Below are positions 1 to 11,984 of a stretch of DNA of 64,000 bases, in pieces. A program made the position numbers and the translations under genes. The DNA lies in contig CM076189.1 of the NCBI GenBank assembly GCA_038277395.1, positions 76,931,421 to 76,995,420 of the forward strand, read 5' to 3'. Numbering within the stretch: the first letter of the stretch is position 1; every line of letters starts with the position of its first letter. Under the pieces are notes generated by a model, which was given only the letters and a program-made list of their open reading frames with translations, ran no database searches and was not told the DNA's origin. The DNA comes from Dryocosmus kuriphilus. Lineage: Eukaryota > Arthropoda > Insecta > Hymenoptera > Cynipidae.

Positions 1-529
1 AAAAATTTTGCTATGATTTTTAAGGTGCTTTAAGGTATTTCAAGTGTTTAAAATATTCTTACGAGGTTTTAGAGGTTTATGAAATTATAAATGTGCTTAA
101 AGAATTTTAATGATGTTTAAATGATTCTAAAACCTTGGCTGACTTGAACCAAAAAGGGCGATTCCCAACAAATGTACCTATACGAGAATTAAAGTATATA
201 CAATTCGCCGCAAAACTAGGAAAAAGGGGAATATCGTGTCTCTAAAAGTTTCGGAGTTATGGTCCTCGGAATTTAATTTCATGCGAATAATGTTTTTGAA
301 ACAAAATATTCTATTTCCTTTGAAATGACTCATTTAAGTCCTAACCTTGTGCCATAACTCCGCAAATTTTAGAGATGCAGCATTCGATTTTCTATTTTTA
401 CAGCGAATTATATACACTTTAGTTAATTATTGTACACTGTACAAATACTATGGACATAGTATCGACTGGAAAAAATAACTGTTTAAGAAACTCATTTTCT
501 TCCACGTTTTTCATCAGTTTTAAGAAATA
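1..529. other. AT-rich DNA, no gene seen
   Basis: No open frame of useful length, no splice-flanked exon and no inverted terminus was found. Loose TTTAAGG-like words at the left edge suggest the end of a degenerate array like that at 1790-2880. Confidence 0.5.
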
Positions 530-1790
530 TTTAAGGGTTTAATTTCTTTTAGAATATCATACTGTTAGAGAACCTTTTTATATTTCAAAATGAAGGGTTT
601 AGGACATTGAGATTCCACATTTAACCAATTTTGTTAAAAATATGTTGATTTTTTATTAAAATAAGAATTGAGTTTTTCTCAAAAATAGCCACAAAGATTT
701 TTTTCTTTTTGCACTCAAAATTATCGTAACTTGCTGGTCTCGTACTGGATTGAAGTCAGTCTGGATCTAGAGTTGTCTGTAATGTTGCTATTCGTAAATT
801 TCATACATTACTTTACATTAACGTAACACCCAAAATTTTGCAAACTTTTAGTCCTACCGTTACCTTACAAAATAAATGACGCCTTCTTTTACCAAATCAG
901 GTGCAAAGGGATCCGGCCGATTCGATCTGAATATTCCACTCGACAGTAATGGTGAACCAATAAGAGCCGAAACCGAACATGTTCGTAAGTAGATAGGCTG
1001 GGGAGTTTCGAATTAATTGACGTTCTTACATATTTATGAGATATCCAATAATATCCAAGATTTTGAGTAATTTATTTAAATAGATCCTCCTCCTCTTAAT
1101 TATCCTCCTCCCCCTCCTCAATTGAAGCAAGCGTAGAAAAGATTCTCTGATTCGGGTGAAATCGATTCACATTCTCATCGCACTCGAATAAAGTTAGGCC
1201 AAAGGATGAAAATTGCTTTTTGCATAAATTAACTGGAAAATGAAATATTTTGTTTTCAATATTATTGCTCACGCTCAAAATAAAAACTATGTGAGCTATC
1301 CAAAAATAGTCAAAATATTTATGCAGACCGACTTAAGGGTGTGTTCTAGCACGGTACAATGAAATGTGATATAAAACAAGTACTATATATTGTTGTCTCT
1401 TATAGAACATAGCGATATATAGCACTTCTTAAAAAAAATTAGTATACTTTCTTCGAATTTAATCGATTTATCGTTTATAAAATATCAATTGCTCTTCGAA
1501 GAATTAGACAGGACAATAAGATTTTCCCCGTTGAGATTTGAAGGTGCTTTCTCACGTAATTCTTCACGCTGAATACGAATTTGGAAGCAGGATTCGTCCA
1601 CCATGCAAGAATTTTGAGATATTATATCCTAAATAAGCAAAAATTGACTTTTTTCGTCATACCATTTTCCTCGTGAAGGAATCTACGGAAGTGAACATAC
1701 AGGATTTCTGATATGGCCTAATATTTACAACTGTAGGACCTTTTATATCAACAAGTTCCATTTTCTGACGTACCGAAGGGATTTTAAGAG
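530..1790 (+). repeat. Unclassified dispersed repeat, copy 1 (uninterrupted)
   Basis: This block aligns by eye with 6376-7128, then 8991-9528, then 11442-11500, in the same order and orientation. Shared landmarks are the exon-like segment at 901-984, a CT-rich stretch near 1085-1125, the sequence around 1145-1195, and the segment 1690-1775 that reappears on both sides of the Mutator-like element. Because this copy is not interrupted it gives the pre-insertion state of copy 2. A third, partial copy lies reversed at about 18725-18850. No transposase or terminal repeat was identified, so the repeat class is unknown. Confidence 0.7.
901..984 (+). pseudogene. Exon-like segment repeated in two copies (27 codons, unknown product)
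   Basis: A splice acceptor (pyrimidine-rich, ending CAG at 898-900) and a consensus donor GTAAGT at 985 bound an 84-base segment that is open in one frame. The predicted residues include GSGRFDLNIPLDSNGEPI. The second copy at 6761-6844 is open in the same frame and keeps about 15 of 27 residues (GSG..DLN.PLDS.GE.I.AE), while the noncoding flanks are as diverged or more. Retention of frame and boundaries suggests a former coding exon, perhaps of the mobile element that makes up this repeat. The next acceptor could be at 1081-1083 (TAG before ATCCTCC), leading into a proline/serine-rich stretch with the motif PPPQLKQA. I do not recognise the protein. Confidence 0.4.
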
Positions 1791-2880
1791 AACTAACGAA
1801 TTCTAAGAGTTTTAAGGAACTTTAAAGTAGTTTAAGAGTTTTAAAGAGTTGTTAAGGTTTTGAGGGACTTTAAAGAATTTTAAGAGATTTAAAGGGTATT
1901 ATAAATTTTAAAGGTCTTGAAGGATTTGAGGTATTTTAAAGGTTTAAAGGGTTTAAAGAGCTTAAGGGGTTTAAGTGTTTTAAGGCATTTAGATTTTTTA
2001 CTCTAAGTGTTCTGAAGTTTGAAGGGATTAAGTTATTTGAAAGGATTAAAAGGATTTAAGGAATTGGAGAAACTCTAAAGAGTTATAAGTGCTTTGAGGA
2101 GTGTTATGGAACTTAAAAGGTTTATGATATTAACGGTGCGTAAGGGGTTTTAAAGAATTTTAAGGATTTTGACGTATTTTAAAATACATAGCGGATTTCA
2201 TGGGGTTTAAGGCTTTTAAGGGATTTCAATGTTTCAAATGATTTTAATAGTTTTAAGGAATTCTGGGTTTTCGGTAGGATTTTACGCATTATACACATTT
2301 AAATGATTAAATGACTTTAAGTAACTTAAGGAATCTAAATAATTTAAAGGGATTATAAGCGTTTAAAGAGACTTGATGTTCTTAAATTAATTTTAAACGA
2401 TTTAAAGGACTTTAACATATTTTAGGGAATGCGAGGGGTTTTAAATTATTTTAATGGATTTTGGCTAATCTGAGGGGTTTTAAAGGAGCTTAGTGGATTA
2501 ACTTAGTTTAAGGGTTTTAAGTAGTTTAAGGCACATAATTTATGTGAACGGTTTTGCGATTTTAAGTGGGTTAAGGAACGTTAAGGAGTTCAAGATGACT
2601 TTTAAGGAAATTGTGAGATTTAGGGAATTTTGCGAATTTTAGGGATTGAAATGATTTTACGGATTTTACGAGTTTTAACGGCTTTGAGTGTTTTTAAAGG
2701 ATTTTAGGGTTTAAACTGTTTACAAGTTTTATAGCATTTAGGGACTTTTGTAATTTTAAGGGATCTAAATATTTAAAATATTAAGTGGTTTCAAGGGTTT
2801 TACGAGACTTAGAGGGTTTTATTGAACCTTCAGGGATTTAAAGCAGGTGAGGGAATTTTAGAGGTTTTAAGGAATTATAA
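1790..2880. repeat. Degenerate TTTTAAGG-type array
   Basis: About 1.1 kb in which imperfect words such as TTTTAAGG, TTTAAAGG and TTAAGGGATTT recur every 8-25 bases without a fixed period. No coding frame survives. Arrays with the complementary words (CCTTGAAA, CCTTAAAA) lie at 13400-14030 and 18120-18540, so the strand bias is local. Confidence 0.7.
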
Positions 2881-5800
2881 CACCAATACGCAGCGCTGCC
2901 TCAGATTGTGTATAGGATAGCGTCCCCTGAGATTAAAGAGCCCATGTGGTAAGCCGCGAATACAAAAATAAGTAGTCGCCAACAGCCAGTAGGAAACAAT
3001 CGTGGTTGTGGTGAGCCCAAGCTGGTAGAAAATAGGTACACGACAGCCATGGTTTGGGAGGACTCTCCCTTTCGCATCCATACGCAATAGGTGGTTTCTA
3101 TCAAGGCGTGGTGCATCGTTTATCCACCTAGAAACTCTACTCGAACGAAGACTAAAAATATTGTAAGAGGAAAATCCTGCTGCCCCATTTGGACACCGCA
3201 GTAATGGCACTTTCCGCAAGGGACGTATGGAATCATTCACCTGTAGGATCAACGTGGTATTGCTGCCAATGTGGCGCGCTGCCTTGCAGGAGGACATTAG
3301 GATACGAGGCAGTAACCGTAAGGTGTCCGACGGCAGGTTGACAGGTCCTTGCCAAGGTCAGAAAGCTCTCATACTTAGAACTAGGGAGAAATGGGGGTTA
3401 TCACTCCTGTGTCTGTGGGCACACGTGCGATCGGAACAGTATCTTCAACGTGCGGATTTTGTTAACACTATCATGTCTAACATAAAAAACAAACAAGTAC
3501 AACAAAAAATCTAAAGGCGGGAACTCTGAAAGCTCGTAATCTGAATAATAGCGAATTTAGCTAACTCACAGAGATAGCAAAGAGATACGATATTGACATA
3601 GTAACTCTTCAAGAAACCGGCTGGCCGGACGAGTACGCATCAATTTCTAACGATAACTACACATTTCACTATGGATAAGCTAAAGGGCGCGCACTGAGGA
3701 CAGGTTTTTTATTAATAAACGAACTTCGCAAGCGCTCATCGAAATGCAATTCATTAACGACCGGTGATTATATACTGCACCAAAGGGTAATTCTGCCACA
3801 GGTGCTGAGCAACGTGCAATAACCTACCGGCGACAAAGGTTAGGATACTAAAGATCTGTTTTTCGAAAAAAATCAAACAAGTTTTTGAAGTTCTCGAAGC
3901 TTGACGCAAAAATAGTATTGGGAGATTTCAACGCGAAAATGGGAAAAGATCCGATGTATAGGCCTACAATAGAGTGAGAAAGCTTGCATGACCTCAGTAA
4001 TGATAACGCAACTAGAGAGTAAATATTCAAAGCATAAAAATATACATAAGGCCACCTGGACATCACCAGATTGTATCATAATCAGATTGATCACGTTTTA
4101 ATTGACAGAAGACGTCATACAAGCATTCTCGATGTAAGGTCGTACAGGGTAGCCGATTTAACTTCAAACTACTTTTTGTCGTGATAGTGAAACTAAAATC
4201 TAGACTACCGTTAAGTAAAAAAACTAGCCGCCCAGAGCCAACAGTCCTTTTCAATATAGATAGATTGTCGAACACCAAAGGAAACATTGGATTATCAAGT
4301 AGATATTTCTAATAGCTTCGACTCTCTTCAAAAACAGAGAGACGATAGCGAAAATTATGAGCAGGACCCGGCAACCCTGTCGGGCAATATGAAAAAGGCG
4401 ATAAAGTCAGCCGCGAAACCTACTATAGGTTTAAAGAAGGTAATCAAAAGCATGCCGCGGTTCGACCGACAGTGCAAACTAGGATTTGAAAAGTGAGCAG
4501 AGGTCGAACTAATTAGTTTACAAAATAAGTGCGATCAAAGAGATAAGAATTAGGTCGAGATTAGTAAAGGTACAAATAGGCTTTACAGATCCAAGAAAAG
4601 GTATTGGGAGAAGAATAAAATACTAGTAATAGGAACGCATAATAAAGAAATAACCCGCGTAAGGTGCACACGGGAGAAACTTTTATAAGGAAAGGCTTTT
4701 AAAGTAGGACGGAAGTAATGATGGACAAAAATGTCAATCTAGTAGCCGATGCGACAGAGAGACTAAATTTATGGAAAAATTACTTCGATATGCTATTAAA
4801 AGTATGCGAAGCCCCTGTTGAATGTAATCTCGGTGAAACCATCACAGCTGATCTGCTAATTGATGAGCTTACAGATAAAGAAATAGGAATGGGCATAAGA
4901 AAGTGGAAAAATAACAAAGCCATGGGCATCGATGATCTACCGTCAGAACTGATAAAAATGGGGACCCTTGCGTCACAAGCAAATTTGTAAGTTAATAAGC
5001 GTAATCTGGGAAATAGAACTCATACCAGAGATATGGAATACCTCTACTCTACTATTGTACCGATTTTTGAAAAAGGCGGTATAACGAACTGTAACAATTT
5101 TCGGGGAATTTCACTTGTGCCTTCGTGCTATAAGACCCTGTCTGATGTAATCTTGAGTTGACTAACACCTTTTGCTGACGAAATTATTTGGGATTTCCAG
5201 TGTGGACTCTGCCAAACCGTTTGCGGTCCACAAGCGATCAAATTTTTACGATTAGGAAACTCTCGAAAAAGAAATAGGAATTTAGTGAAGAAATACGTCA
5301 GCTACGTATCGATTTCAAAAAAACTTACGTCTCTATTATACGGCGCACGAATGTACTGGGCTATAGAGTTTTCGAATTATTTAAACTTATCAAAGCTTGC
5401 TTAAGCGGCGGTAGGGGTAGAATAAGCGCAAACGGAAGTTTAGCTAAAGAGTTTTTTATCCAATGAAGCCTGAAACGGGGCGATGCGCTTTCGTGCATTA
5501 TTTTCAACTTAGTGTTAGAATACGTGGTTAGAGAACTACAAACGAAGCCTTTCGGTGCTATCCTCAATGCGATAATACAAATTCTGAGACATGCGGATGA
5601 ACTCGACTTATTCGGGATGATAAGGAAACGGTACGTAAAAATGCAGAAATATACATAGATCACAAAAGCAAAGGCAATAAGTTTACAAGTTAGCGAATTG
5701 AAGAAAAAATGTTTGACCGTCAACAGAAAGGAACAAAGTAATGAAGAGGGGATCTAATGGCCGGATATATGAAATTTGAAACAGTTAATGAGGCTAAATA

Positions 5801-6375
5801 CATCGGGACTACTATAAATAGAGACAATAACATTAAAACTTAAATCAATCAACAGGCGGTGAACGCTGAACGCTGGCAATAGGTGCTGCTTTGCAATAAA
5901 TACGTTGCTAAAATCGTGATCGCAATTTAGAAATATCAAAATAATAATTTACAAAACGATAATAGTGCCAATCGTCATGTGTGGGTGTGAGGCGTGGGCG
6001 CTGATGAAAGAACAGGAGAACAGGCTTAGGGTTTTCGAAAATAAAGTACTTAGAACTACATAATGATGAGCTGCATGATCTCCAGGGGTCAGTAAATATT
6101 AACAGAGTAATGAAAGCGTGCATATTAATTAAGCGGGAAATGTAGCAGGAATGGGTACCTAAAGAACAGTAGCGCATGTTTTAAGAGGGAAACCGATTAG
6201 TAAGAGACAACTAGGAAAATTGAGAAACAAATGGGAAAAACGTAAGGGACGATCTAAAAGAGCTAGGACATGATTACTTAAACTGAATGGAGGGTGCACA
6301 GAATAGGAATGCTTGGCGGTTTCTGGTAGATGCGGCAATGGACTTCTGAGTTCGAACTGCCGGGCTATAATAATT
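2881..6375 (+). mobile_element. Decayed RTE/CR1-type non-LTR retrotransposon
   Basis: Plus-strand pieces of an endonuclease/reverse transcriptase polyprotein can be read in order. The N-terminal endonuclease begins near 3510 (GTLKARNLNN, then YDIDIVTLQETGW near 3590) and continues as VLGDFNAKMGKD near 3916. Reverse transcriptase linker and finger motifs follow at 4718-4990 (KWKNNKAMGIDDLPSELIK). The C-terminal tail near 6270-6340 reads like the usual end of this family (NWRVHR, then RNAWRFLVDAA). Many stops and frameshifts separate these blocks. The GC-richer 2881-3500 is probably the 5' part of the element. The 3' end is a short AT-rich repeat (TAATAATTATAATAAA) near 6367-6382. RTE versus CR1 placement is not settled. 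Confidence 0.7.
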
Positions 6376-7128
6376 ATAATAAAGGATTTAAGGGTTTAAT
6401 TTCCTGTAAAATATTATTCTCTTAGGGCGTCTATTTTAAATTTAATCTGAATGGTTTGAGCTAATAAAGCTTCAATTTTAACCAATTTTGTTAAAAATAA
6501 GTTTGTTTTTCTTTAAAATAAAAAAATGGAATCCTTCTCAGAAAGAGCTGCAACAATTGTTTTCTTTTTGGACTCAAAAAGATCGTCATATTCTGGTTCT
6601 GGTTCTGGGTTGAAGTAAGTCTTGATCCACCATGGTCTTTAATGTATCTGTGCGTAAACTTCATACGCTACGTTACATTAGCGTTACAACCAAAGATTCT
6701 AACTCGTTAAGGCTGCCGTTACATTATAAAATAAATTGCACCTTTCCTTTACCAAATTAGGTGAGGACGGATCTGGAAAACTCGATCTGAATATGCCGCT
6801 GGACAGTAGTGGTGAACAAATAAGCGCCGAACGCGACATGTTCGGATGTAGATAGTGTGGGGGTTCTAGATCTAGTTGTTAATCTCAGCTATGCAAAAAT
6901 AGTTCAGAGTATTTCCTGCGTATTTGCGAGATATCTAATGATATCCTACATTTTTAGTATTTTTCAAAACTAAATACTCATCTTCCTCTTCCTCCCCCTC
7001 CTCCATCTTCTCCACCTCTTCATCCTCCTTCTCAGTTGAAGCAAGAGTAGAAGAGTTTCTCTTATTCGAAACAAATCGATTCACACACTGATCCCTCTCG
7101 AATAAAGCCTGTAGCCCATTTTATTAAC
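6376..7128 (+). repeat. Unclassified dispersed repeat, copy 2, left part
   Basis: Aligns with 530-1195 of copy 1, including the exon-like segment (6761-6844, where the donor is lost: GATGTA instead of GTAAGT) and an expanded CT-rich stretch at 6975-7040. Homology stops at about 7128, after AATAAAG, and resumes at about 8991. Confidence 0.65.
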
Positions 7129-8990
7129 TAATTTTTAGTACATTAATGAATAGTTACCTTCGGAGAGTAAATTCATAATCTAAGTAATTGCGGGGCACCT
7201 GACGTGCCTTGGTCAACTCAAATAAAAGCAAAATAAGGCTCACAAGTATTAATTTCATTGAGCTAGTAAATTGACTAAAATTAATTTGAAACTAAAATAC
7301 TGTTCAGAAAATTAATGGCTAGCTCAATGCCTTATTCTGGATAATGGTAGGGGGCGTGGTCCTATATACTGAAAATATTATCTTATGCAAATACTGCAAG
7401 TAATAATAGTCAATAAAGTATCAATAATTTGATTTATTTCATAGTCCTAACAAAATTCGAAGTTTGAAGTTACATTGTAGTTTTTCTAAATTACAATTAG
7501 ACAATTTGTAATAATTTTATGGTTCTGAATATATTTTAGAGATTAGCCAAAAATATACAATTCTGGTTATTCTGATTTTTTTCGATTAGGAAAAGACCAG
7601 AATATTTTATGTCATAAAAGATACTTAATATTCTGAATATTTCATGTTAAGACAGATTCTGGATATTCTTGTTGCTTTCGATTAGAAATGATCCTAAATA
7701 TTTACTCAATTAACTTAAATTAGTTAGACGCTTTTGTCTCATATTTCAAGACGAGGTGAATTAACTAACACAACTTATAATGTTTACATTGGCTGATAGG
7801 CATGAAGATAAAAATTTAATTTCTGAACTTAGTCCAAACAGAATATATTCCTAATTGAGTCACAAGAAAATCCACGGCAAAATCACAATAAATAGATGCA
7901 ATCAAGAGAACTAAAATTTAATTAATCAAAATCCTGAATTGAAAAGATTAAAGTAAAATAAGTTTTGTCGAATGGATTATAAATGAAAATGAAATCTCAC
8001 CAAGCTTTTTTGTGGAATTAATTAATATTCCCATATTTCTAATTTGATCCAAAAAGTTAATTCTGAATCGCCAAAATTTATTCTTCTTTTTGGAGTAGAC
8101 TGTCTCCTTTTGAAGCTACTTTTCAAAACGTGAAAGATGATGGTGTTTATTTTCTTCCTTTACGACGTCCACCGCCTAGTTATCGATAAGATTTTGTCCC
8201 TTTTTCTTGTTGGTCGACTTTCGACGATTTCCAAATGCTCCAGATATGTTCAGGTTTATAACTCGATTTCAAATAATTATCTTCTGATTTAGTAAAAGAA
8301 AAATTTCAACTAATTCGGTCCAGAAGTAATTCAAAGTAACTGCCTCTATAATATGTAATGTCAAAAATGGTGGCTACGAATCTTCAAAACGGTGAGATTC
8401 AGGATCACGAACATTGACATGGCAAAATTGGGCTTTGGTTATCCTCGGTAAAAGAAGCTTCAAACAGCAAGATTTTTAAATACGATGAATTTCCCAAATT
8501 TAGGAGTAAATGAATTTCACGTTAGGTGAAGAAGTCAGACTCACATCAAAATGCAGAAGAATCAGCAATAACGTATTTGGCATTCGAAATATCCAAGCCA
8601 TTTGGGATGATACCAGAAGTAATTATTAAAGTTTTGGAAGGTCAGAATCGAATTGGCAGGAACATTCAAATCGGCAAGAAGTAGACAAATGATATTTTTT
8701 TTTAAATCAGTGGCTTCAAAAGTATCTCAAAGTATCCCTGACGTTCATTTTCTTGATAAATCGTGCTATAAAATCGGAACTTACATAAAAATAAGTACAG
8801 ACGGAATTAGTTTTTAAAGTTAGAGATAATAAACTAATTCATCCATGTCTTGAAATACCTAGTACTGTAGCTTCTAAAATTGCAAAATTAAATAAAAAAT
8901 TCTGAAGCCAATTGAAATCAAGGAGATTTAATTAAAATTTGAAAATATAATAAAGTGAGCTATAAAATTTTAATAAATTTTACGGCGTCA
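7129..8990. other. Insertion of unknown type inside copy 2
   Basis: About 1.86 kb absent from copy 1. A possible 3-base duplication (AAG) flanks it, but I see no terminal inverted repeat, no poly-A tail and no long open frame. Near 7230-7340 an imperfect inverted pair (AATAAGGC...CATTGAGCTAG / CTAGCTCAATG.CCTTATT) could be a small foldback within it. Confidence 0.4.
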
Positions 8991-9528
8991 CAAGTTAGTC
9001 CAGAGGATGAGAATAGGTTTTTCCATAATCTAGCTGAAAAATGAAGCATTTTGTTTTTAATGTAATTATTCACGCTCAAAACAAGGTATGTATATATTTG
9101 TTATCCAAAAATATCCAAAGCAATTATGCAGATCATTTTAAGATTGCTCTAGCTAGGTACAAAGAAATGGGATATAATCCAGGTAATATATATCGTTCCT
9201 TTTTGTAAAACACAGCAATATATAATACACTTTAAGAAAAATTAGTATAATTTTTGGAATTTAATCGACTTATCAGGTTTATAATATCAATTGCTGTTCA
9301 AAGTGTTACTCCGGCATACAAGATTTTTCCCTCTGCGATTTGAAGGTATTTTTTCACGTAACTTTCCACACTGAATCCGAATCTGGAGGCAGCATTCGTC
9401 TAGCCAGTAAGGATTTCGCGATCTTCGAACATAAATGTGCAAAAATGACCGTTTTTCGGCATATCATATTCCTCGTGAGATAATCTACGGAAATGCAAAT
9501 ACAGGATTTCTGATATCGTCAACTATTT
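8991..9528 (+). repeat. Unclassified dispersed repeat, copy 2, middle part
   Basis: Resumes the homology to copy 1 (1195-1715) with the landmarks CACGCTCAAAA, the TTATCCAAAAATA word and ACAGGATTTCTGATAT. It ends at the 8-base target duplication of the Mutator-like element; the rest of the copy is at 11442-11500. Confidence 0.65.
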
Positions 9529-11441
9529 GGGAATATACACAAAGCCTCCCAGAAATGCTTTTTGTAGTCCCCAAGCCTCTCAGTTTCTTGAAATGCCCAA
9601 GGAGGTAATGGTCCCCAAGCCTGCCGCGAGCCTAAGGTCCAGCTCATTTTTCGGTTCCAGTTCATCTAGTGTTAACCAGGGTGCACCACAAGGAGGTGAA
9701 CAGGTTCACGCCCAAAAAATTCTTTTTTTTGCATCATCATAACCATGCCTTGCCCGTGCCTTTGTTTATATAAATGTTTGTTAGCCTGTGTCGCGTTTTC
9801 AGTACTTTCCTTATCCTTAGGTTTCTCTCGGTACGCCATCACCTTTAAAAAATCAAATCTGGCGATTTCCGCATTTTTAAATTTCCGAATATGCTCCAGG
9901 ATAAATTTCTTTTTTTTTTTTGCAATTGTCCTCGTCTTTATATATCATCACTGACCTTATCGCAGTCTGATTGTCGAACTGAATATGCTTCAGGACATCA
10001 AAAATCTGAAAGTATCTGGGTGACTACAATAGAACGGATGGCTGTATTTGATGTGGAAGTTCTCACAAGCATTCGTCATCCTTCGTTTATTGTAATTCAT
10101 TTCAGCCCCCATGGATGCCGGAAAAGCAGCAGAGTGGCTGTCGATGTAAGCATCGGCCAAATAATCAAAAAACTTGCATACCGGTCGATAATCGGGTACT
10201 TCAGCCATGAAGTCCACCACAAAAAAATCCTACACCACCTCAGGGGATAGCATAGGCAGACCGAATACATAGTCTTAGAAGAGCCTATTTCCTGTTTTTG
10301 GGCGGCACTTCAAGGCGAGTCCCAGATTTTAAATTTTCATCCACCAGCTTTGTGTGTGTTGAAATTTGCAGCTTTGGATTCGATCTTTGGGCCAAACATC
10401 TTGAGCGGCTTTCATTATGGCTCTCCCGAAATCGGAAGAAACTGTTGTAGGTGCAAAATTCGCACATTTCTGACTGATGGTACAGAGCACGCATGCATAC
10501 GAAGTTCTCTTTTTATCATTCAGGAGCGAAAATACCAGTGTGATGTAGGGCCCGTTCAAAAATCCATAGACGGCCAATAGCTGAACAAAAACTTGGTACA
10601 ACGTTTGAGTATCCCATCAACATAAATTGTGTCGTAGTGGCATAGAGCTTCAGGGTTCTGTGCATGACCAAATACTATGCAGTTTCTCTTCTCGTCGTTT
10701 GAGGGCACGTCGTCACCACTAATATTGACACCATTCTTCACAACACCATAAACCTCTGGAGTATTTCGGGGAGTTGTCGGTAAACTCTTTGGTCTAGCCT
10801 TGAAGGTTGCTCTACGCATTGAATGTACAACTTGTCTGTTCAATACGTCACCTAAAGGCCTGTCTCTCAAATGCTTCTACATGAGTTTCGAAGGTTTTTC
10901 ACAAATATCTTCAAAACCTCTTCTCATAAGTTCACCCCTTGCCTTGTGGTGCAGAACTTCCTGTTCAGTCATTGGGTCATCGTTGCGGTCCTTATTTCCC
11001 CCGACAACGTTCGTATCTTCAACAGACACAGTAGTAAGGAAACTCTTACACGTTGTCACCGTACACGTTCAGCGCGCCAATTCACTCTTCAACAGTTTTT
11101 GAAAACCGAAAGTAAATTTCAAGTTACGTTCTTCCTTGATTCGAACAATTAGTTTTTTTCCATTGCGACTGACACTGGTCGAAGTCATTGTGGAACTCAA
11201 CAAATGTGGGCTTGATTGAAGCAAGTTCATGTGAAAGTACTATTGTTTTTCAATTTTCTGCTTCAGTTTATATTTACTATTTTCACTGTTTGCTAGTTTC
11301 AATGTTCGAGGGAATAACTGTTTCAACTCGGGGAGGCTTGGGACCCAAGTTCTCTGATATGGCGCCTCTCGTCGAGTCGGGAGACTTCGACTACATTGCC
11401 TTTGAGGCAACTAATTTTTGGGACGCTTCGTATGAACACCC
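9529..11441 (-). mobile_element. Mutator-like element (MULE) with TIRs and 8-bp target duplication
   Basis: The termini are imperfect inverted repeats of at least 100 bases. The left end from GGG at 9529 carries AAGCCTCCCAGAAATG and CCCAAGCCTCTCAG; the complement of the right end carries AAGCGTCCCAAAAATT and CCCAAGCCTCCCCGAG. The flanks AACTATTT (9521-9528) and AAATATTT (11442-11449) match at 7 of 8 bases, the usual length for this superfamily. The paralogous copy at 1700-1775 lacks the 1.9-kb insert. Inside, on the minus strand, is a MULE transposase. The element appears whole but its gene is damaged. Confidence 0.85.
9745..11140 (-). pseudogene. MULE transposase with N-terminal FLYWCH-like finger, decayed
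   Basis: Read on the minus strand. The start near 11140 leads into a FLYWCH-like finger (W.C...TTCKSFLTT near 11050). A central block at 10870-10330 follows with the typical DDE region: TIYVDGILKRC (first Asp), VSSDFGRAIMKAAQDVWP (second Asp) and SCKFQHTQSWW. The C-terminal part at 10220-9990 contains MTNACENFHIKYS followed by SHPDTFRF, the usual end of this family. Frameshifts lie near 11075, 10556, 10330 and 10000, and a charged tail runs to about 9745. The transposase would normally bind the TIRs and catalyse cut-and-paste transposition; this copy cannot encode it in one frame. A second FLYWCH-type fragment lies at 26382-26640. Confidence 0.8.
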
Positions 11442-11449
11442 AAATATTT

Positions 11450-11984
11450 ACAAATGTGGACATTTTATATCAAGAAATTCCATTTTCTGAAGTACCTGAG
11501 TCCCAAACGCTTCATCAGGACGATTTCCACAGAACTCTCTATCAAAGCGTTTTTATGGTAGCTGATTACGAACTTGGAGTCTGAGTTAAAATTCTAAAAA
11601 TGTCCGAACAAATATGAGGGAAATAGTTTTGGGGTAGAGATAATAGCATGGCAGTGTTTCACAAGTTAGCAGTCTAAAGTAACGCCTTATCGTTACAGTT
11701 GCTTCCTTAAACTATGTAACGCGTTATCGTTACCGTCACATTTGAAAAATATAACGCGTTACTTTGGCGTTACTTTTAAAAAAATTCTAATTCCTGATCT
11801 TAAATTATTAAAGGGTTTAGACAGCTCGTTTTTTGAACTGAAAATCTTCAAAATTTCACAATTATATTTTGATCCGCGTAAAATAATAAGGAGGACCCTT
11901 TTAACATTCTTTAAACAATTTTCAGTTAAAACTGTTATTATTCATAGGCGACACGCTTTGCAAATAATTTCCATTCTTTTAATA
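11450..11984. other. End of copy 2 and AT-rich spacer with GTAACGCGTTAC words
   Basis: 11450-11500 still aligns with 1745-1790 of copy 1. At 11665-11780 the words AACGC, TATCGTTAC and GTAACGCGTTA recur in both orientations over about 110 bases, as in the ends of some hAT elements, but no partner end or target duplication was found. No coding frame is seen. Confidence 0.4.

Noticed and set aside
1096..1278. 60-codon minus-strand frame over the CT-rich tract
   Set aside because: The paralogous copies favour the opposite strand as the coding one, and the frame is not conserved in copy 2.
9527..9954. Two plus-strand frames, one with a hydrophobic leader
   Set aside because: They lie in the TIR and over the C-terminal tail of the minus-strand MULE transposase and are explained by it.
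11660..11785. Ends of a separate hAT element (GTAACGCGTTAC words)
   Set aside because: No matching opposite end or 8-base duplication was found; kept only as a note in the spacer entry.
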